64,000 nt of DNA from Pteria penguin (GCA_035048485.1 CM068583.1:31981005-32045004), one strand, 5' to 3'. Positions 24,396-37,269 are shown, counted from the stretch's first letter. Notes: generated by a model from the sequence alone, not told the origin. A program made the numbers and translations.

Positions 24396-26350
24396 TTATT
24401 TAGTGTCAGACTATAGTAGCCATCATTTAGTGTCAGACTATAGTAGCCATTATTTAGTGTCAGACTATAGTAGCCATTATTTAGTGTCAGACTATAGTAG
24501 CCATCATTTATTGTCAGACTTTAGTAGCCATTAATTAGTGTCAGACTATAGTAGCCATTATCTAGAGTCAGACTATAGAAGCCAATATTTAGTGTCCGAC
24601 TATAGTAGCCATCATTTAGTGTCAGACTATAGTAGCCATTATTTAGCGTCAGACTATAGAAGCCATCATTTAGTGTCAGACTATAATAGCCATTATGTAG
24701 TGTCAGACTATAGAAGCCATTATTTAGTGTCACATTATAGTTGCCATTATTTAGTGTCAGACTATAGAAGCCAATATTTAGTGTCCGACTATAGTAGCCA
24801 TCATTTAGTGTCAGACTATAGTAGCCATTATTTAGCGTCAGACTATAGTAGCCATCATTGAGTGTCAGACTATAATAGCCATTATGTAGTGTCAGACTAT
24901 AGAAGCCATTATTTAGTGTCACATTATAGTTGCCATTATTTAGTGTCAGAATTTAGTGACTATTATTTAGTGTCAGACTATAGTAGCCACTATTTAGTGT
25001 CATTTTGTGTCAGACTACAGAAGCCATTATTAAGTGTCAGACTATAGTAGCCATTATTTAGTGTCAGACTATAGTAGCCATTATTTAGTGTCAGACTATA
25101 GAAGTCATTATTTAGTGTCAGACTATAGTAGCCATCATTTAGTGTCAGACTATAGTAGCCATTATTAAGTGTCAGACTATAGTAGCCATTATTAAGTGTC
25201 AGACTATAGTAGCCATCATTTAGTGTCAGACTATAGTAGCCATTATTAAGTGTCAGACTATAGTAGCCATCATTTAGAGTCAGATTATAGTAGCCATCAT
25301 TTAGTGTCAGACTATAGTAGCCATCATTTAGTGTCAGACTATAGTAGTCATCATTTAGTGTCAGACTATAGTAGCCATTATTTCGTGTCAGACTATAAAA
25401 GCCATTATTTAGTGTAAGACTATAGTAGCCATCATTTAGTGTCTGACTATAGTAGCCATTATTTAGTGTCAGACTATAGTAGCCATTATTTAGTGTCAGA
25501 CTATAGTAGCCACTATTTAGTGTCAGACTATAGTAGCCATCATTTAGTGTCAGACTATAGAAGCCATTATTTAGTGTCAGACTGTAGTAGTCATTATTTA
25601 GTGTCAAACTGTAGTAGCCATTATTTAGTGTCAGACTATAGAAGCCATTATTTAGTGTCAGACTATAGAAGCCATTATTTAGTGTCAGACTATAGTAGCC
25701 ATCATTTAGTGTCAGACTATAGTAGCCATTATTTAGTGTCAGACTATAGTAGCCATCATTTAGTGTCAGACTGTAGTAGCCATCATTTAGTGTCAGACTA
25801 AAGTAGCCATCATTTAGTGTCAGACTATAGAAGCCATTATTTAGTGTCAGACTGTAGTAGTCATTATTTAGTGTCAGACTATAGAAGCCATTATTTAGTG
25901 TCAGACTATAGAAGCCATTATTTAGTGTCAGACTATAGAAGCCATTATTTAGTGTCCGACTATAGTAGCCATCATTTAGTGTCAGACTATAGTAGCCATT
26001 ATTAAGTGTCAGACTATAGTAGCCATTATTTAGTGTCAAACTATAGTAGCCATCATTTAGTGTCAGACTGAAGTAGCCATTATTTAGTGTCAGACTATAG
26101 TAGCCATTATTTAGTGTCAGACTATAGTAGCCATCATTTAGTGTCAGACTATAGAAGCCATTATTTAGTGTCAGACTATAGTAGCCATTATTTAGTGTCA
26201 GACTTTAGTAGCCATTATTTAGTGTCAGACTTTAGTAGCCATTATTTAGTTTCAGACTACAGTAGCCATTATTTAGTGTCAGACTATAGAAGCAATTATT
26301 TAGTGTTAGACTATAGAAGCCATTATTTAGTGTCAGACTATAGTAGCCAA
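24396..26350. repeat. Satellite domain C: homogenised 27-bp unit, about 72 copies
   Basis: The unit is GTCAGACTATAGTAGCCATT plus ATTTAGT, nearly uniform. The ATAG variant replaces the ATGG of domain A, so C expanded separately from A. Confidence 0.93.
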
Positions 26351-26780
26351 TGTTTAGAGTCGGGCTATGGTAGCCATTACTCAGTGTTAGATTATGGTAA
26401 CCATCATATAGTGTTGGGCTATGTTAGCTAATACATAGCGTCGAGCTATAATAGCCATCCTTTAGTGTCAGACTATGGAAGCCATTACTTAGTGTTAGGC
26501 AATCATAGCCATCATTCAATATTGGGCTATGAAAGCCTTTATTTGATTATTAGGCTACAGTAGCCATCACTTTGGATTATAGGGCTGTGTAGCCAACATT
26601 TTATTATAGAACTATGATGACTATTAAGCGATGGTAGCCATCATTTCCTTGTTACAATAGCCAACATTTTTGTAGGATTATGGAAGCTGTATTTTCTTTA
26701 TGGGCAATGAATGCCTTTAAAGTCTAGGAATTGTGATAGCCATATTGTTCATTTAAGGCTATGTGTGGTAATTTTAGCTG

Positions 26781-28086
26781 GCAAAATTGATCCACATTGC
26801 TGGAAGATGGTCATATAGTCACGGGGCTTCAGATTATTGTCCAAGACAGGCAAAGCAAAATGAAAGTAATGTTGCAAATAACACTTCTATAAGTACAGCT
26901 TAAAATGAAATACAACATAAGGAATGTTTTGTAAGTGTTGTAGTTGCTAGGGAAAAACATGTATTATTCATGCTGTATGTTTTTCTAATGGATCAAATCT
27001 GAAATTATGTCTTTTTTCAATGGCTTGAAAACTGAAGTTTTATCTTCATATAATATCGATCTTCTGAGAATTTTCATGTAGAATGTATTAAAGCAACTCA
27101 ACTGAAGTTAAAAGATAACCATGCCACTGTGAGCTCTGTATTTTATTACCAAAAGTTAAACAAGCTTCCTAATTTAAGTTCCATATTAGGAAAAACATTA
27201 CATGATCAGATCCAAAACTCTACAACACACATACACAAAAAGATTTAGTTTAACTACATTATGTAAATAAGAAAGAACTCAACCTGAGCTTGTCATATAT
27301 ATAATAAATCAACAAAGATGTGTGTAATACAATGTAAATTTCCTTAAAATACATGTAAAAGAAAAAACGTTATTTCACTCTTCTTACCACCAGAGACAAA
27401 ATGAAAAACTGAAAAGTAATGTAAAAGGATTACTAATGCCATCACAATATTATATGAAATATATATAACTTCAGTTATGAATCCACATAACCATCAGCAG
27501 TAGACTTTATACCATAGGGTGTACCAAACCTTTAATATTAACAGTAACTTGCAAAGTGCTTCTCTCAAACATAACTTGAAAAATATTAAAAAAAGATGGT
27601 GTAAAAGCCAACTTAGTTTTTCTTCTCTAAAACCAATTTCATTAAAACTCAATCTATCACACTCCTTAGTTTTATCATGTTCACTGTGGTAGCAGGGAAA
27701 GCATGATGGATCAACTTTTAATGAGATTGGCCAAAAACGTAAAGAATTTCACATTTCTTTATTTCATGATTTATCAATGAAGTGTGATTAAAAATTTTTG
27801 TTTTACAATAATGAGGGGTGGGAAAGGTAGTTATAAACTATTATTTCATTTCTGTTTATTACTTCTTTGAGAATGAGATGTCATGAATGTGAAGTGACAG
27901 GTGAGTTTCTGACTGTAAATCATACTAAGGCAAGAAAAGGCAGTAGCATCTGACGGAAATAAGAACAACTTCTAACATTTCCTGATCTATCAATTACCTT
28001 TTTAATGACTAGTTATGGCAGGGAGGACTACTGTGGGAAATATTCTTAAGAGACTTGAAAAAATTATTTTCTAGAAAAATAGAAAT
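26781..28086. other. AT-rich DNA downstream of LITAF-like gene
   Basis: No gene or repeat seen. Confidence 0.45.
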
Positions 28087-28092
28087 TTTATT
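28087..28092 (-). promoter_or_regulatory. Candidate polyadenylation signal of LITAF-like gene
   Basis: AATAAA on the minus strand, about 530 bases after the stop codon. It is the first exact AATAAA I noticed downstream. In AT-rich DNA this can be chance. Confidence 0.3.
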
Positions 28093-28621
28093 TCTATATC
28101 ATGGATGAAATTCTACTGATTTAAATTTACTCACTGTAACTCTTGAAATTCAGTTGTCTCTCTCGAAGAGAATATAAATATGAAATAAATCAATACAGTA
28201 AATGTTTAAAACATAATGCCACTTAATTCAACATTGAGGACATATAATACATTTGAACAATTCTATGAATTTTGTTACATTCCATTTTATCATTATCAAA
28301 AAATAAGTCAGACTTCAATTCTAGTAAATTCCATATATTCTATTCACTTGTAATCTTATACATGAAATAAATTTTCTTTTGATGACAATAATAGACACAA
28401 ACAACACTCTTGTCCTTCCACAATGAAATACACATTAATGTATGGGTATCACAACATCATTTAAGAATTAGAAGAGATGTACTTATAAACATGATGAACA
28501 TTGATCTAGATAAAACAAAAATAGATTTCACTCTTAACACAATGTATAAGATATCTAAATGACTTGATATTTTCTTCAAAGTGTAAGTTAGGCAGTCCTC
28601 ACTGTGCCATATGTTCTTCCC

Positions 28622-28727
28622 CTACATCCGTCTGTATACTCCCAGAGTGGTGTGACAACTTGGGCATGAGTGTACGACATCTTTACAACCATCCACACAG
28701 AACGGAATTAAACAGCAAGGCCAGATA
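28622..28727 (-). CDS. LITAF: LITAF-like gene, exon 3 with stop
   Basis: Acceptor GTATCTTTCAG before 28727; one base, 34 codons and TAG at 28622. It encodes [16 protein letters not shown] and the second CxxC, CPSC. Confidence 0.93.
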
Positions 28728-31700
28728 CTGAAAGATACATATGTATAATGCAGATAAATTCTATAAACTCAAGTACAACTCTCCTTGCTTAAGGTTGTAA
28801 CTATTACAACTTATTCTAGTAAGTAACTGTGTAAAAATAATCTCTTATTCATTATCCAAATTAAAATTTGCACAATTTTATTCATCATCCAAAAACTGCA
28901 TGTTCATTTTTTATCCTAGTATTTACATCATCTGTAGATTATCATCTTCTGTTGGTACTTTTTAGTACTTTTATTTGCTAAATATTCATATAAGGTCAGT
29001 TATTTCAAGTTAAATGTATAATGAACAGAATCATACGTTGTTTCAATTAATGCTAGTGCACTACTTCCACATGAGAGAAGACTAGAGTTGTGCCAAAAAC
29101 TCCACTTTCCAGGGAAATTTCCAAAGTTGCTCATAGTTAATGGTTCCTATAGATCCTGAAATGCTTTTGACCTCAAAATTCTAAAATCTCTTAATCATAT
29201 TATTAAAGTAATTAACTTTAGAGGGATTAGGCCTGAGTTCTTATTGTCATATTAAATTATTCTGTTTAGGAGAGTGAATAGTGAATTTCAAAGAAATATC
29301 TTTAACTCACGCAAAAAGGCAAAGAATTCCAGCAATAAGCCAAGCAAGGGTCCCTGTCTCATAGGCTGTGGCTGTCACTATAGAAGAATGACAGGTAGTA
29401 CAATTCATCTGTACTGGTGTCTCCCGGAAACAAACTGCAGCAACAATTGGTGGTGCCATGACAACTGTAGTATCTAGGAAATAATGATATGTCATTTTGT
29501 TAGTAAATCATTGATATAAAGAACACTTTTGTATATGACTTGGTAAAGAGAAATATTTTCAATGTATCTATGGTCTATATCAGTACATAAGTATATAGAT
29601 ACTACCAGTAGTAAAACATTTTAAAATATTTGGACTAATTCCAGGGCTGATCTCCTGTACTGATTGAACAAATTTTGATAAAGGGCTTCATCATTTCATG
29701 CTCTTTCTAATCATGTCTCTGAGTTTTTCTTTAAAATGCACAGAAGTTGGAAAGATGATTATCAGAGATTAAATACATTGCTACTACTTGATCATCTGAC
29801 TTTGCCCCTGAGGTTGAACCCCTGTTTTGAAGGTCATAAATTTCATAATTTTGGATGAAGTCTTCATGGTCTGTAATAACCATATATTTCAATTAATTTG
29901 TACAATGTATAGATAATACAGACAAAGATTTTCAATGATATAACATTATCAAGATTATGGTCATTTTTGCCCCTTTTGAGAGCTATACCTTCAGTGTTTT
30001 GGTTTCTTTTAAATTTTTTTTCAAAATTGCCAGTGCCTTCTTTTTTGGGGGGAATTTTTGGGTCCATTTGCATAATGCTAAAAGATCAATGTTTGGGAAA
30101 AATTTAGACAAATTTTGGGAAAAATCAATGAAATTTCCATTGGGAAGGGTCCTTATAACAGATCTGATTTGAAAAGAAAAAAAAAAACCCCCACTGACCT
30201 CAGACCCTGAAATATATCACAATTTCAACAAAGTAACGACCACTGTTGCATGCAACACTTGTCCCCTGTCACAACCTGTACATTAATAAAGGGCTTTCAT
30301 CTTTTAAGATTGGACTATTTTTAGCAGTTTTGATCAACTTCAAAAGTTATGAGAACCTCATGAAATTCAAACCAAGTTCCTTTTAAGGAAAGCCAACATG
30401 AATTTCAGTGATAAAGGGTTTTAGCAGTTTTTAACAGATGCGTGCACACATGAAGACCAATTGCACAAGATCAACTGAGTCAAAAATAAAAAATACATGT
30501 AGCAAAGTTACTGATGCAATATCACCATGGCACACAACGTCTGTGGATATAGGGACCCCAAGAAACCAATCATGAGAGCAAATGGCAAGTTCAAATATAC
30601 CTCTCCTGCTTGGCTAACCATGCCCCATGAAAGTCAGAAACTTACAGCCGATCACAAGGGTAATCATTCGTGAACCCTCCCCCACTCTTAATGTAGTATC
30701 AATGATATTTATTATTAGTACTATATTAGGGGAAGAAGCATGACGTGGAAGCCCTGTGAGCTGATGTATAGAATATTTCTACACTGCACAACATCATACA
30801 GGTGTATAACAACACTTAAGTCAAACACTGCACAACATCATACAGGTGTATAACAACACTTAAGTCAAACATTGCATAACATCATACAGGTGTGTAACAA
30901 CACTTAAGTCAAACACTGCACAACATCATACAGGTGTGTAACAACACTTAAGTCAAACACCGCACAACACCATACAGGTGTATAACAACACTTAAGACAA
31001 ACACTGCACAACATCATACAGGTGTATAACAACACTTAAGTCAAACACTGCACAACATCATACAGGTGTATAACAACACTTAAGTCAAACACTGCACAAC
31101 ATCATACAGGTGTATAACAACACTTAAGTCAAACACTGCACAACGTCATACAGGTGTATAACAACACTTAAGTCAAACACTGCACAACATCATACAGGTG
31201 TATAACAACACTTAAGTCAAACACTACACAACATCATACAGGTGTATAACAACACTTAAGTCAAACACTGCACAACATCATACTGGTGTATAACAACACT
31301 TAAGTCAAACAATGCACAACATCATACAGGTGTATAACAACACTTAAGTCAAACACTGCACAACACCAAACAGAAGTGTAATAACACTCAGTTCAAACTG
31401 GGGTATAATAACATTCAAGTCAAACACTTAAAGGGGAATTTGTTTATGAGCTCAATAGTGCAAAGGGAAAAGGTGTGACAATACTGCAAACTACAAACAA
31501 ACTGAGAATAAATGAAATTAACAGATAATCAATAGAAAACACTCTATTCTCCAAAAGAATTTGTTTTATTTATTCATTAAACATTGACTTCTCTGTGGAA
31601 AAGTTTAATTGTTTTGGAAACCAATAGAGTTAATGAAGTTGGTTCACATATTTTATCTTCAATCACACAAACGTTCATACTCTTACAGAATTATGCTTTT

Positions 31701-33681
31701 ATTTATAGTATCATCTAAACATAAATTCAATGAAGCTTATTTACAAAATACAACTATTCACAAATGAAAACACTTAATATGTACATGATATACAACAAAA
31801 TAAACTAAAATGTCATTACAAGACATTCAGCATCACCAACAAAGTGCTACAATGCTGATTTGTAAGGTTTACATTCCCATTCATAGGGACATTGCTGACT
31901 GACCTTGAAGGTTTTATTTTCGTATTAAGGTCATGATACACTCTTGCGTCATTGGTAACAATGGTGCAAAGCAGGCTAATGAGCACACTTGTTTTATTAC
32001 TTTTTATCACTGTTTTAGGCCACTGCCTGTGGCCTTGATGAATGGAATAAGGTTATGACGCAACTTTGTGCCCTTGACAGTAATTACATGAATAATGAAG
32101 GATACTTATGTTACTGCTAAGGTGCTATAGACCAGAGACCAAGTTAAGATGAAGACTCATTGACATAAGCTTCACTAGCCAAGGGTGAAAACCGAATCTT
32201 TTTTGATATAAAATTTGCATAATTTGTGGTAACTAATTTCATTCAAATCAAAATATGTGTTACACTTGATCACACATTATTGCAAAATAGACATAACTAG
32301 AAAAGTGTGTCTGTAGACACAGCTACCCCCGACAGTGGCAAAATTCATAGTGTATAACAAAGTATAAATCATATTATCTGACTTGACTTCTAATGTGTCG
32401 GTGCAACACAAATGCCCCCGCTCGCAGCTAAGCTAGTGAAATATAATTGCCAGAGAACTAAGATTTTCAAAAAATTTTCTATGTTCAAGGACAATAACTC
32501 TGTCAAAACTTACCAGAACACACCCATATTCTAAACTGACCTGCATCTGCCCTTGATACATCTATATACCGAATATCAATTTAATCCTTCTAAACTTCAG
32601 AGAAAATGAGAGGAAACTGTCATTTTTAAGAAATTTTCTATGTTTAAGGGCAATAACTCTGTCAAAAATTACTGGACCACACCCATATTCGTACTTGACC
32701 TGCATCTTTCTTTGATACATCTGTATTCCCAATATCAATTTAATCCAACAAACCTTCAAAGAGAAAATGAGCGAAGACTCAATGATGAAGAAAAGGATGG
32801 GATGACAGAATGACGGAACAGGGAAACACTATATGTCGCTGGCCATTTGATGGCGTGGCATAAAAACTGCATTAAAAACAAAATGTTTTGAATTTGCCCG
32901 TATAACTGGCAAGGGTGTAAAGAACAAATTGAAGCAGATTGTCACCCGTGGCTAGTGAAGATGCAATTACCCTGGCCTTGGAGCTATCAATTTGAATCGA
33001 GTCAATAACAAACCCCTCTACATGTACTGTAGATGACATTAGTGTGAAGAATTTCCTCACAATAGTTTAATACATGATCTTTAACTTTTTAATCACACAC
33101 AACCACATCCTTTTTTATACTGGTCCATATTTTGGTTTTTGCTATGAGAGGAATTTCCTCAACATGTGTTGGAGTGCAGCTGTAAGTGGTTAAATAGCTA
33201 CATGTATAGATCCTGCAGGTTTTTATTCTATACATCAAATTTATGTTTACCAAAAACTTTTTATTACTACAAACACCTTATTATATTTAATACTATCTAC
33301 TAGAGAGTTCAAAAGAACATATGTTGCTTGTGATCTTATCAGACAATGGACACACCAACAGACAGTGGACAGATTTCTACATGTTACTCTGCTATTCAGG
33401 CAACACAGAAAGGACTATCAGCTTATAAAATTAATTTAATTGTCTTGCAGTTCATAGACAAGTACTGAAAATGAGCTTTTTTTTGTTGAATATATTATCA
33501 TACTTTGCATTCCATGTTGGCCCTGGGGTGGAGGAGCATATCCTTGCTGGGGTGGATATCCTTGGACTGGAGGAGGAGGCTGAGGATAACCTTGTGGAGG
33601 TGGATATGCAGCCTGAGCAGGAGGTACAGGATATCCAGGTTGAGGAGTGTACTGTGGTGGAGGAGCATTTCCTGTCTCCAT
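28622..33681 (-). CDS. LITAF: LITAF-like membrane-anchored zinc protein, three coding exons, complete
   Basis: Exons 33681-33504, 29473-29311 and 28727-28622 join in phase (1+2, 2+1) to a 148-codon protein, close to the usual 140-165 of the family. The first ~60 residues are rich in P, Q, G and Y ([20 protein letters not shown]), as in LITAF/CDIP proteins. The LITAF domain follows at about residues 79-146: VQMNCTTC as first CxxC knuckle, a hydrophobic stretch through [13 protein letters not shown] and [10 protein letters not shown], then [11 protein letters not shown] as second CxxC and YRRM at the end. LITAF proteins sit on the cytosolic face of late endosomal or lysosomal membranes, bind zinc, and act in sorting and in innate immune signalling. 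Bivalves commonly have several paralogues, so the symbol marks the family and not one-to-one orthology. Confidence 0.92.
28728..29310 (-). other. LITAF-like gene intron 2
   Basis: 583 bases, GTGAGT...TTTCAG, AT-rich. No element recognised. Confidence 0.7.
29311..29473 (-). CDS. LITAF: LITAF-like gene, exon 2
   Basis: Acceptor ATTTCCTAG before 29473 and donor TTTGC/GTGAGT after 29311. It encodes the first CxxC ([11 protein letters not shown]) and the first half of the hydrophobic segment ([13 protein letters not shown]). Confidence 0.92.
29474..30780 (-). other. LITAF-like gene intron 1, proximal part
   Basis: No gene. 29860-30170 has open frames on both strands without coding features. Confidence 0.5.
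30781..31400. repeat. 44-bp tandem array, about 14 copies
   Basis: Unit: CACTGCACAACATCATACAG, then GTGTATAACAACACTTAAGTCAAA split by context. Period is 44 (for example 30841 and 30885). It is very uniform and lies in LITAF-like intron 1. Confidence 0.95.
31401..32300. other. LITAF-like gene intron 1, middle part
   Basis: AT-rich. Nothing recognised. Confidence 0.4.
32301..32870. repeat. Dispersed repeat with two internal ~170-bp units
   Basis: AATTTTCTATGTTCAAGGAC, AATAACTCTGTCAAAA, ACACCCATATTC, GACCTGCATC and ATATCAATTTAATCC occur twice in order (about 32465-32600 and 32628-32770). The element ends near GACGGAACAGGGAAACACTA. The overall form recalls bivalve dispersed repeats. Confidence 0.7.
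32871..33503. other. LITAF-like gene intron 1, distal part
   Basis: AT-rich. No element recognised. Confidence 0.45.
33504..33681 (-). CDS. LITAF: LITAF-like gene, exon 1 (proline-rich)
   Basis: ATG at 33681, 59 codons plus one base, donor CAAA/GTATGA after 33504. The product is P/Q/G/Y-rich with several PPPQGYP-like steps. In this family such motifs recruit WW- and PPxY-type partners. Plus-strand frames here are shadows. Confidence 0.9.
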
Positions 33682-33702
33682 ATTGATTACTTTTTAACTG
33701 TT
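33682..33702 (-). other. LITAF-like gene, 5'UTR part of exon 1
   Basis: CTGTATTGCAG just before 33702 is a good acceptor, 21 bases above the ATG. That suggests an upstream non-coding exon. CGTATCG/GTAAAC near 35416 and CAG/GTAAAT near 35170 are possible donors for it. Confidence 0.5.
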
Positions 33703-33764
33703 CTGCAATACAGAATGTGTTTCAATTAGTATTTTAATAGCAAAGGTTTTTCCTGAGTAGGTCA

Positions 33765-34170
33765 ATATTCAAGGTAAAAAATTTTGATACGTTATGAGAG
33801 GCTGTCACAAAGAATACATACTATCTCTTGCTGTTTATAAGTTATGACCAAGGTTAAAGCTTTTTAAAAGTACCGGGTACATTGTAGGTCAAACTTCAAG
33901 GTCACAAGGTAAAACATTTTGATACGTTATGAAAGGCTGTCACAAAGAATACATACTATCTCTTACTGTTTATAAGTTATGACCAAGGTTAAAGCTTTTT
34001 ATAAGTACCGGGTACATTGTAGGTCAAACTTCAAAGTCACAAGGTAAAAAATTTTCGAACCAAATTAATGATTTGGCACAAGATATAAACATGTGAAATA
34101 TTAAAGTCCTGTCTTTGATGGTTCTAAAGTTACGATCCAGGTTATAGTTTTGTCTATGGACGACGACAAA
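33765..34170. repeat. Dispersed repeat, TCAAGGTCA type, internally tandem
   Basis: Two ~136-bp units share GATACGTTATGA, GGCTGTCACAAAGAATACAT, GTTATGACCAAGGTTAAAGC, TACCGGGTACATTGTAGGTC and AACTTCAAGGTCACAAGG. It lies upstream of the LITAF-like coding exon. Confidence 0.8.
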
Positions 34171-35434
34171 GACAACAACAACAATGACCATGCCGTGGGT
34201 ATGACAATGTTACAATAGCTCTCCAGACATTCATCCTGGTCAGCTAAAAGTGAAAAACACACCAATAACAATGTTGTTTGTGAATCATTTTAACCATAAC
34301 AACAACAAAAATTCCTGATGGGACATTTTCATTTTGAGACACAGACAATGTCTGTTTGAATAAGCAAATTCAGAAAATTGTGGTCCCCCGCTTTCGGGGT
34401 TCTATCAGTAAGGGTGCAGTGATCTGTGACATATGTGACATCTTATATGAAATGTAACAATTGTGATATCCTCTGTGTGAAACATCGTAAGTCTGAGGAT
34501 GAAAAGCCACTGAACTACAGTTAAGAAACGATTTTGATGGAACAATGTTTTGTAACCTTGACCTATGACTTTTTGACCCCTAAAACAATAGGGATCCTGC
34601 TTGGGTCATGAGAATCCCATTGGTCTGTTGTTGCTAGTAATGAATATGTGTACCTATAGTTTCAGTCTGGTATCTCATCAGATATGCAAAAAAGTCTTCA
34701 AATGTAATTTCAGACAGAGTGACCTAATGCCGACAAAAGTATGTCAGTACTGACAAAATTAAAACTTTGCAGTGATTGCTGGCAATAAAGATGTAGTTTC
34801 TGTCCAACTGTCTAGCTAACAGGACGCCAGAAAAAAGTCTGAATAACTTCTGATTAGATCTATAAATCTACTGACAGATGAACTGAGAAACCTGATTCCA
34901 GTATGCCATCCAAATCTTTTTCTAGTAAAGGGACATGTATGAATTATTTAAGTCTTGAATTACAATACCATTATATGCATGCATGTTCTTACACAACACT
35001 GATCTTCTAAAAATTCCATTGCGAAATACATGTATATATTTTGCAATAATAATACACATGATTGAAACGATGATTAAAAACACTGAAGGCGATTACACAC
35101 ACATGTACATTTATGCATAATGTTCAGTTATTTTAAACATCTCATTGAAATGAGTCTTGAGAATTTACCTGTACTGAGAAACAAGTTTATAAATTGTATG
35201 CATTTAGAGTGAACATTTTACATAATAAATGACAGAGAATGGGAGAATAGATTTATACTATTATTAATAATAATACTAATTTACTAAGTTTCAGTCTTCA
35301 TTCCTAACAGTTTTCATAAAATTTAGTGACGGTGTAAATCTATCAATGTAAACTAGAATGAACTGCTTCAAGTTCAAAACTGTTCAACTGGTGAATGGGA
35401 AAAAATGTTGTTTACCGATACGTTGTGACCTACA
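34171..35434. other. Upstream region of LITAF-like gene
   Basis: No gene. It probably contains a 5'UTR intron if the acceptor at 33702 is used. Confidence 0.35.
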
Positions 35435-36389
35435 TTGACTACATTCGCAGCTTATCATTTGTATCAAGGCCAAGGCTACCCATACGACATTGTTGTATCG
35501 GGTAGGTCCACTTACCTGGATAACACAGAAAGCACGAATAGGATACCTTTCTCAGTCAAGCTAAATCAACGTAGTAGGCCTATCCAACAATTAGATCTAC
35601 AGTATGGGTTTTCCCGACACAGGCGTAGGCGTGGCTTGAATAGTGGAATTATAAGAGTTGTCTCTCGTACTAGTGAACGTAATTTCTATTGATACTTCAC
35701 CAACTATTTGAAATGCTCGGGCTAACACTACACCACCGCCACCGTTTATATTTTGTTTTGTGTGGGAAAACTTTGCCAATAGGAACCGGGTCATTGCATC
35801 AAATAAATATATTGACAGGCGCAAGGCAATGCGTTTTAGGATAATTAATATTTTTACTATTCATGTAAACTTATTTTCTCGCAGAAAAGTATATGTATTT
35901 TCCAATAAATGCATTAAACACATTTGATGTAATTTCCCATAACTTCCAAACAGCCATTTTGAATATAGTGGTTTCGCAGACTGAAGAGTTCTCTTTACTT
36001 GTGTGAGGGGCATCTAAGGGAAACGTGATGAAGAAAATGGAAAAAAAGTCGTTTTCCAAGGAGTCCCTCTAGATATTTACCACACAGTTTCCATTTAAAG
36101 TGTTTTAAGATATTTTCAAGTATCAAGGCAGGATTTTATACAAATATTGAGGTTTTAATTTTTTTCATGTATGTCTTTCCTCACAGGGAAAGATAACTCT
36201 TCACACTAGTTTTAAAATGGCTATTTTAACGTAACGGAGGTAACCAATGTAGGTCTCTGACCCAACTACTGTCACATGTATGTTTGATGAAGTAATTTCG
36301 TGTTTGATGACCAGCTATGAATATGAGTTTTTAGGAAGTAAAAAATACTGTGTGCTATGGTTTTAACACTGATGTGTGTCAAAACCTTA

Positions 36390-36390
<1 letters not shown>
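35435..36390. other. Intergenic DNA, possible LITAF-like promoter side
   Basis: An 85-codon plus-strand frame (35435-35692) has no recognised homology. No other feature seen. Confidence 0.3.

Positions 36391-36427
<37 letters not shown>
36391..36427 (+). repeat. Poly-G tract of about 36 bases
   Basis: Uninterrupted run of G on the plus strand, able to form G-quadruplexes. Length may be unreliable in sequencing. Confidence 0.95.
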
Positions 36428-37269
36428 CTGGCACTTTTTGAAAATAAATATTACGACCCTAAGAATTCTGAAAATGAAAAAAATCTGGCTTTGAGTCAAA
36501 CAAAAATAAATATCCTGGCTGCTAACATGCACATATACCAGATCATGCAAATATAAAGCTGTTTAAAATTGTTCTATAGAATATTTTTATTATATAAATA
36601 ACATTTATTTATGCTTTACTTTATTCATTTATTTATTTTTAGTTTATATTCTCCTGTATATTGATAATGCCAACATGTATGGTTTATGTCAATAACAATC
36701 TTAAAAAAAAATGTAGATTTTTACCTGGCTCGCTTCGCTCGACAATCTATGCTGCCGATATTAAACTGTATTGTAGGCCCCTAGTTTAATTGGAATAATC
36801 TAACATTGGACGAATCATGCTTTTCAATATCTTCAACAAAACTTTATTGCTACTTGATAGATCCGCCTATGGTAGCGTTCCACTTGAGTTAATTCTCATT
36901 TTATTTTACTTTCTGTTTTGTCTGGGATTCATTTTATCATGTGATTCAATATATACACCTGGTAATTAATTTATTTTATAGTCTAATTTTACTTCTGCGT
37001 TCATTGGCCGAAAACAGTACACGTGATCGTGATATTGTTTCTTATTTCAAGGAGCTGATCAGGAGTTATGCAGCAGCCATATTTTCTGTATGAGTTGATT
37101 AAGTTCACCATATGATAAAACAGTTATGGACTTTTTACGCCCCTCATTTATGCACAAGACACACCAATATGTTAACGTTAAAACGAGAGGCCAAAATGAG
37201 TCTTAATTGAATTCGCCTCATCTCTCACTTGAGCACATGTGCAAAGTTGATGTTTAAATTAAATCATAT
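36428..37269. other. Intergenic DNA
   Basis: AT-rich. TGGCTCGCTTCGCTCG near 36725 resembles a dispersed-repeat end; otherwise nothing. Confidence 0.4.

Larger units (their letters stand above)
18640..26780. repeat. 8-kb satellite block of 24-27-bp monomers
   Basis: The whole block derives from one monomer type, GTCAGACTATGGTAGYCATC/TTT plus TTAGT. Order: diverged monomers (to about 18770), a 51-bp two-part unit (18770-23065), diverged monomers (23066-24395), a homogenised 27-bp unit (24396-26350), then decaying monomers to about 26780. The 27- and 51-base periods keep several frames open for hundreds of codons on both strands (DYGSHCLVS and YYSLTLNNG strings). I treat these as artefacts because both strands are open and there are no splice or start features. 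Confidence 0.95.

Noticed and set aside
18642..26431. Long open frames of 60-408 codons (DYGSHCLVS, YHSLTQDND, YYSLTLNNG repeats)
   Set aside because: Caused by satellite periods divisible by three; both strands open, no splice sites, starts or conserved non-repeat segment.
35435..35692. 85-codon plus frame near the LITAF-like 5' side
   Set aside because: No recognised domain; may overlap a non-coding first exon of the minus-strand gene.
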